Positions 62,006 to 64,000 of a DNA stretch of 64,000 bases are shown here, piece by piece. Numbering within the stretch: position 1 is the first letter of the stretch; every line of letters starts with the position of its first letter. The DNA comes from Devosia pacifica (GTDB lineage: Bacteria; Pseudomonadota; Alphaproteobacteria; Rhizobiales; Devosiaceae), in assembly GCF_014652635.1 (NCBI RefSeq), contig NZ_BMZE01000002.1, forward strand, positions 1,096,965-1,160,964, given 5' to 3'. A program made the translations under genes and the position numbers. The notes beneath the pieces were generated by a model. That model saw only the letters and a program-made list of their open reading frames with translations, did not search any database and was not told where the DNA came from.

Positions 62006-62824
62006 TTATAGATCGGGATTGTCGAACTTCGTGCGCTGGTATTCTTCGTGATCTCGGACACTCTGGGCGAGCTCACGGATCGACATTTGACGCTGCACCC
62101 GAGCAAATTTCAGGTCAACGTAATGCCATGCTTTGCCCTTGCCGCCTCCAGGCGGGGTGACAGGTGTAGCATCGACGACATGTTCGTCGAGCGCATTCCA
62201 GAGGTCTTTGACGGCTGGCTCGATCATGATCGAGTAGATCCTGCTCAGGGCCGTCCACATGTACTCATCACCATCCCGATCCTTCTTCCGGACCGTCGCC
62301 CTGGAAAGGTATTGCCCAAACATTTCGGCGGCATCCTCGGGCTTAAGGCGAAGGCGAAATTCATCCTTTCCATCTGACCGCTCGACCGCAAGCCGAAGCC
62401 ATAGAAGCAGCCCAGGGAGGGTGGACAGCTTTTTCATCTCCTCGAAATCGACACCGATTCGTTTGCCTGCCCAAATCGGGTTCGAGATCGCTTCGACCAT
62501 CTGGGGTGACAGTCGGCCGGAGATGATGCCAGCCAGTCGCTTTTGGACCCCAGCCGTATAGTCCAGATCGCTGAAGACCGGAGCGGCCTCATCGCCGTAA
62601 TCAAAGGTCGCAGTTCGAACCCGCTCGAGGTGGCGTCTGGCGTTGTCCATCCTGATGCCGGTGAGCCGCTCCATCCGAGGCTTGTCGATTGAGAACCCGC
62701 CGTTGGGGCCAGCGATCGACAGCAGCACAAGCGCAATGCGAAACGTCGGAGCCGTGAGGCCCAACGGAAATTGGCCAAAAGCCAATGAAACCGGTAGTTT
62801 TGCTGATGTTGCTGACATGCTCAT
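62006..62824 (-). CDS. Possible replication initiator-like winged-helix protein
   Basis: A 272-residue protein. The N-terminal 75 residues (FRIALVLLSIAGPNGGFSIDKPRMERLTGIRMDNARRHLERV) look like a winged helix; a second helical region (LSTLPGLLLWLRLAVERSDGKDEFRLRL near 150) could be the second winged helix of a Rep_3/RepE-type initiator. Basic residues cluster near the C-terminus. ATG 62824 or 62818 may be the start; neither has a clear ribosome site. The AT-rich DNA directly upstream would suit an origin or promoter. A phage DNA-binding protein is an equally open alternative. Confidence 0.5.
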   Translation of the reverse strand: MSMSATSAKLPVSLAFGQFPLGLTAPTFRIALVLLSIAGPNGGFSIDKPRMERLTGIRMDNARRHLERVRTATFDYGDEAAPVFSDLDYTAGVQKRLAGIISGRLSPQMVEAISNPIWAGKRIGVDFEEMKKLSTLPGLLLWLRLAVERSDGKDEFRLRLKPEDAAEMFGQYLSRATVRKKDRDGDEYMWTALSRIYSIMIEPAVKDLWNALDEHVVDATPVTPPGGGKGKAWHYVDLKFARVQRQMSIRELAQSVRDHEEYQRTKFDNPDL

Positions 62825-63258
62825 ACCACACAAAATGCGTTAATCTATAATGTAGGATAAGCCGCCACAAAAGGCAATAGCCGCGAAAGTTGCTAAAACC
62901 TTGGGTTACTATCAGATAACAATAATACAAGTTAACTAACTATAACGCGCGCGCGATGAGCGCGTCGCGCCTGGCTGGCGCTCCGCTGGCAATGCCATTT
63001 AACTGTCGTGCAGGAGGGTTTAGGAGGCAGGCTGGGCCGTTCATGTTTGTACCGCATCCTCCCTGACGGGAGGTAGCTCCGCTTCGCGTCGCCGCCCTGT
63101 CAGTTGTCGTCCAGATGATTTAGTCGACAGCGCCCTTTCGTCTGCGCGAAGCGCCACACGCACCAACAGAACTGCGGCTTCCTATCGGGACGTGTCCATG
63201 GACTTGTCCCTTGCATCGATTGGCATGATCATCGGTAGCAGTGCCACAGGAGGCCTAT
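62825..63258. other. Intergenic region, AT-rich at its left edge
   Basis: Bases 62830-62945 are much richer in A and T than the rest of the window. They may hold the promoter of the 62006 gene or an origin. The right part is GC-rich with a small hairpin CCTCCC / GGGAGG (63058-63073) and Shine-Dalgarno-like repeats (AGGAGG near 63012 and 63023). No ORF of note is seen, only a seven-codon frame at 63042. Confidence 0.45.
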
Positions 63259-63618
63259 ATGCCGAAGACCATCGCTGAACACCGTCGATACGATCGAGAG
63301 CGAAAACGCGCTGAGCGCCATGCCATGCGCGCTGCTGGCATCCCGCCGGTGTCAACATTGAACGGCGCGTTGGTGGAAGCGATGGCATATGCTCTAGCGA
63401 AGTCCGATGACCCATCGCAGCGGGAGGGGGCACCCACTCTGCAGCTTGGCGATGTAGTCACCGCGGCGGCGGCCATCTTAGTCGACCGCTATGGCTTCGA
63501 TCGCCGGCATGTGCGCGACCGGCTGAAGCAAGTCCTGCGGCCTCGCCCGGAGCACAGATGGCCGTCCTACGTGCCGTCGTTGGCCACCAGGGAGTGTGCT
63601 GCCAGGCATATGGATTGA
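63259..63618 (+). CDS. Small basic hypothetical protein
   Basis: A 119-residue protein with a very basic N-terminal helix (EHRRYDRERKRAERHAMRAAG), suggesting nucleic-acid binding, and a C-terminal helical domain (LGDVVTAAAAILVDRYGFDRRHVRDRL). AGGAGG sits six bases before ATG 63259, an excellent ribosome site. No family recognised. Its position near the possible initiator suggests an element-borne accessory gene. Confidence 0.6.
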   Translation: MPKTIAEHRRYDRERKRAERHAMRAAGIPPVSTLNGALVEAMAYALAKSDDPSQREGAPTLQLGDVVTAAAAILVDRYGFDRRHVRDRLKQVLRPRPEHRWPSYVPSLATRECAARHMD

Positions 63619-63725
63619 GCTGGCGATCTGCCGGACACGTCCACTACTCGACATGCAGACACCCGCGTTACTCCATCAGGACACATCCAAGGCGGGTAAC
63701 GCTTTTATAGAACCGGCAGGCACGC

Positions 63726-63754
63726 TTGTGTCTTGCGCCCGGTGGTAGTATATT
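63726..63754 (+). promoter_or_regulatory. Candidate sigma-70 promoter
   Basis: TTGTGT (63726-63731), a 17-base spacer, TATATT (63749-63754). The -10 matches five of six positions and the spacing is ideal. No ORF follows within reach, but a hairpin does (63788-63815). Confidence 0.5.
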
Positions 63755-63760
63755 TGGCGG

Positions 63761-63825
63761 GTCCGCGATCATCAGTCGCAACAATTTGGGGCAGCGCTTT
63801 TCCAGGGCCTGCCCCACTCTATTTC
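63761..63825 (+). ncRNA. Candidate small RNA
   Basis: From the expected start of the 63726 promoter to a GGGGCAG / CTGCCCC hairpin (63788-63794 with 63809-63815) followed by ACTCTATTT, a transcript of about 65 bases would be made. There is no coding frame in it. This is a prediction from promoter plus terminator spacing; I recognise no known RNA family. The rest of the window to 64000 shows no gene. Confidence 0.3.
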
Positions 63826-64000
63826 CCTAGATCATCGTGTTGACGGTTCGCCGTGTTTGGACTGAGCATCATGCTCTGAGTGACCTGACGCGCATCCCAG
63901 CTGCCGCAGCCAGATAGGCTGTGGCAACGACAGTAATGGGGTAAGCGGGAAGCCCACCCCGTCTGGTGATGGCCGCTGTTGGGCGATATCGACATCCCAG

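Noticed and set aside
57600..63618. Insertion sequence or transposase in the element-like region
   Set aside because: No DDE or serine/tyrosine recombinase core was found; the HTH fragment at 59472 lacks a catalytic domain.
57544..64000. CRISPR array or cas genes
   Set aside because: No regularly spaced repeats and no Cas motifs were seen; the only repeats in the window are coding MAPAEG units.

Overview
The window looks like the chromosome of a GC-rich alphaproteobacterium of the Rhizobiales (Hyphomicrobiales). The support is an eipA-chpT-ctrA locus, sciP (DUF1153), an rluD-rpoH pair, a serC leader upstream of serC-serA, an Omp25-type porin and a CtrA-type flagellar cluster that includes flbD. 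A Devosia/Pelagibacterium-like host would fit, but no rRNA or marker in the window settles the genus.

Bases 1-32,000 are mostly core genes in short, tightly packed units. They include a TerC/Alx membrane protein, small hydrolases and oxidoreductases, an FMN-dependent 2-hydroxy-acid dehydrogenase, an Omp25-like porin, D-erythronate dehydrogenase, a GH43-like protein and catalase. The serine pathway (serC-serA) and purA follow. Next come a thiamine importer (thiB-thiP-thiQ) behind a TPP riboswitch, with thiamine pyrophosphokinase divergent from it, then rpoH and rluD. Bases 28,200-33,400 hold the cell-cycle locus: eipA, a YHS-like protein, chpT, a single-domain response regulator, a large coiled-coil membrane protein and ctrA. 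Bases 33,400-49,200 are flagellar (fliI-fliJ; fliF-fliG-fliH-fliN-flbD-flhA; fliK-flgD) with sciP embedded. Two PRC-barrel envelope proteins and a metallopeptidase-GNAT pair interrupt this block. Bases 49,300-57,400 carry mnmA, an ECF sigma factor coupled to a vWA membrane protein, an MhqO-type dioxygenase, and a radical SAM gene coupled to a DUF4130-UdgX fusion.

A tRNA-Met gene (57,467-57,543) marks a change of character. From there to the end the genes are small, mostly unrecognised and phage- or plasmid-like: a LexA-box-preceded Cys-rich protein, a metallophosphoesterase, a truncated AbiEii-like toxin, an HTH protein and a possible replication initiator. This suggests an integrated element using the tRNA as its attachment site. 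No integrase or second att copy is visible, so the far boundary probably lies outside the window.

The regulatory DNA is the most interesting layer. Perfect CtrA boxes (TTAA-N7-TTAA) lie upstream of the porin gene and of fliF. The ctrA promoter region has clustered TTAA half sites plus paired GANTC sites. Two exact EcfG-type promoters (GGAAC-N16/17-CGTT) lie in front of two poorly characterised envelope proteins. A decayed 5' fragment of a second GH43-like gene is preserved beside the catalase gene.
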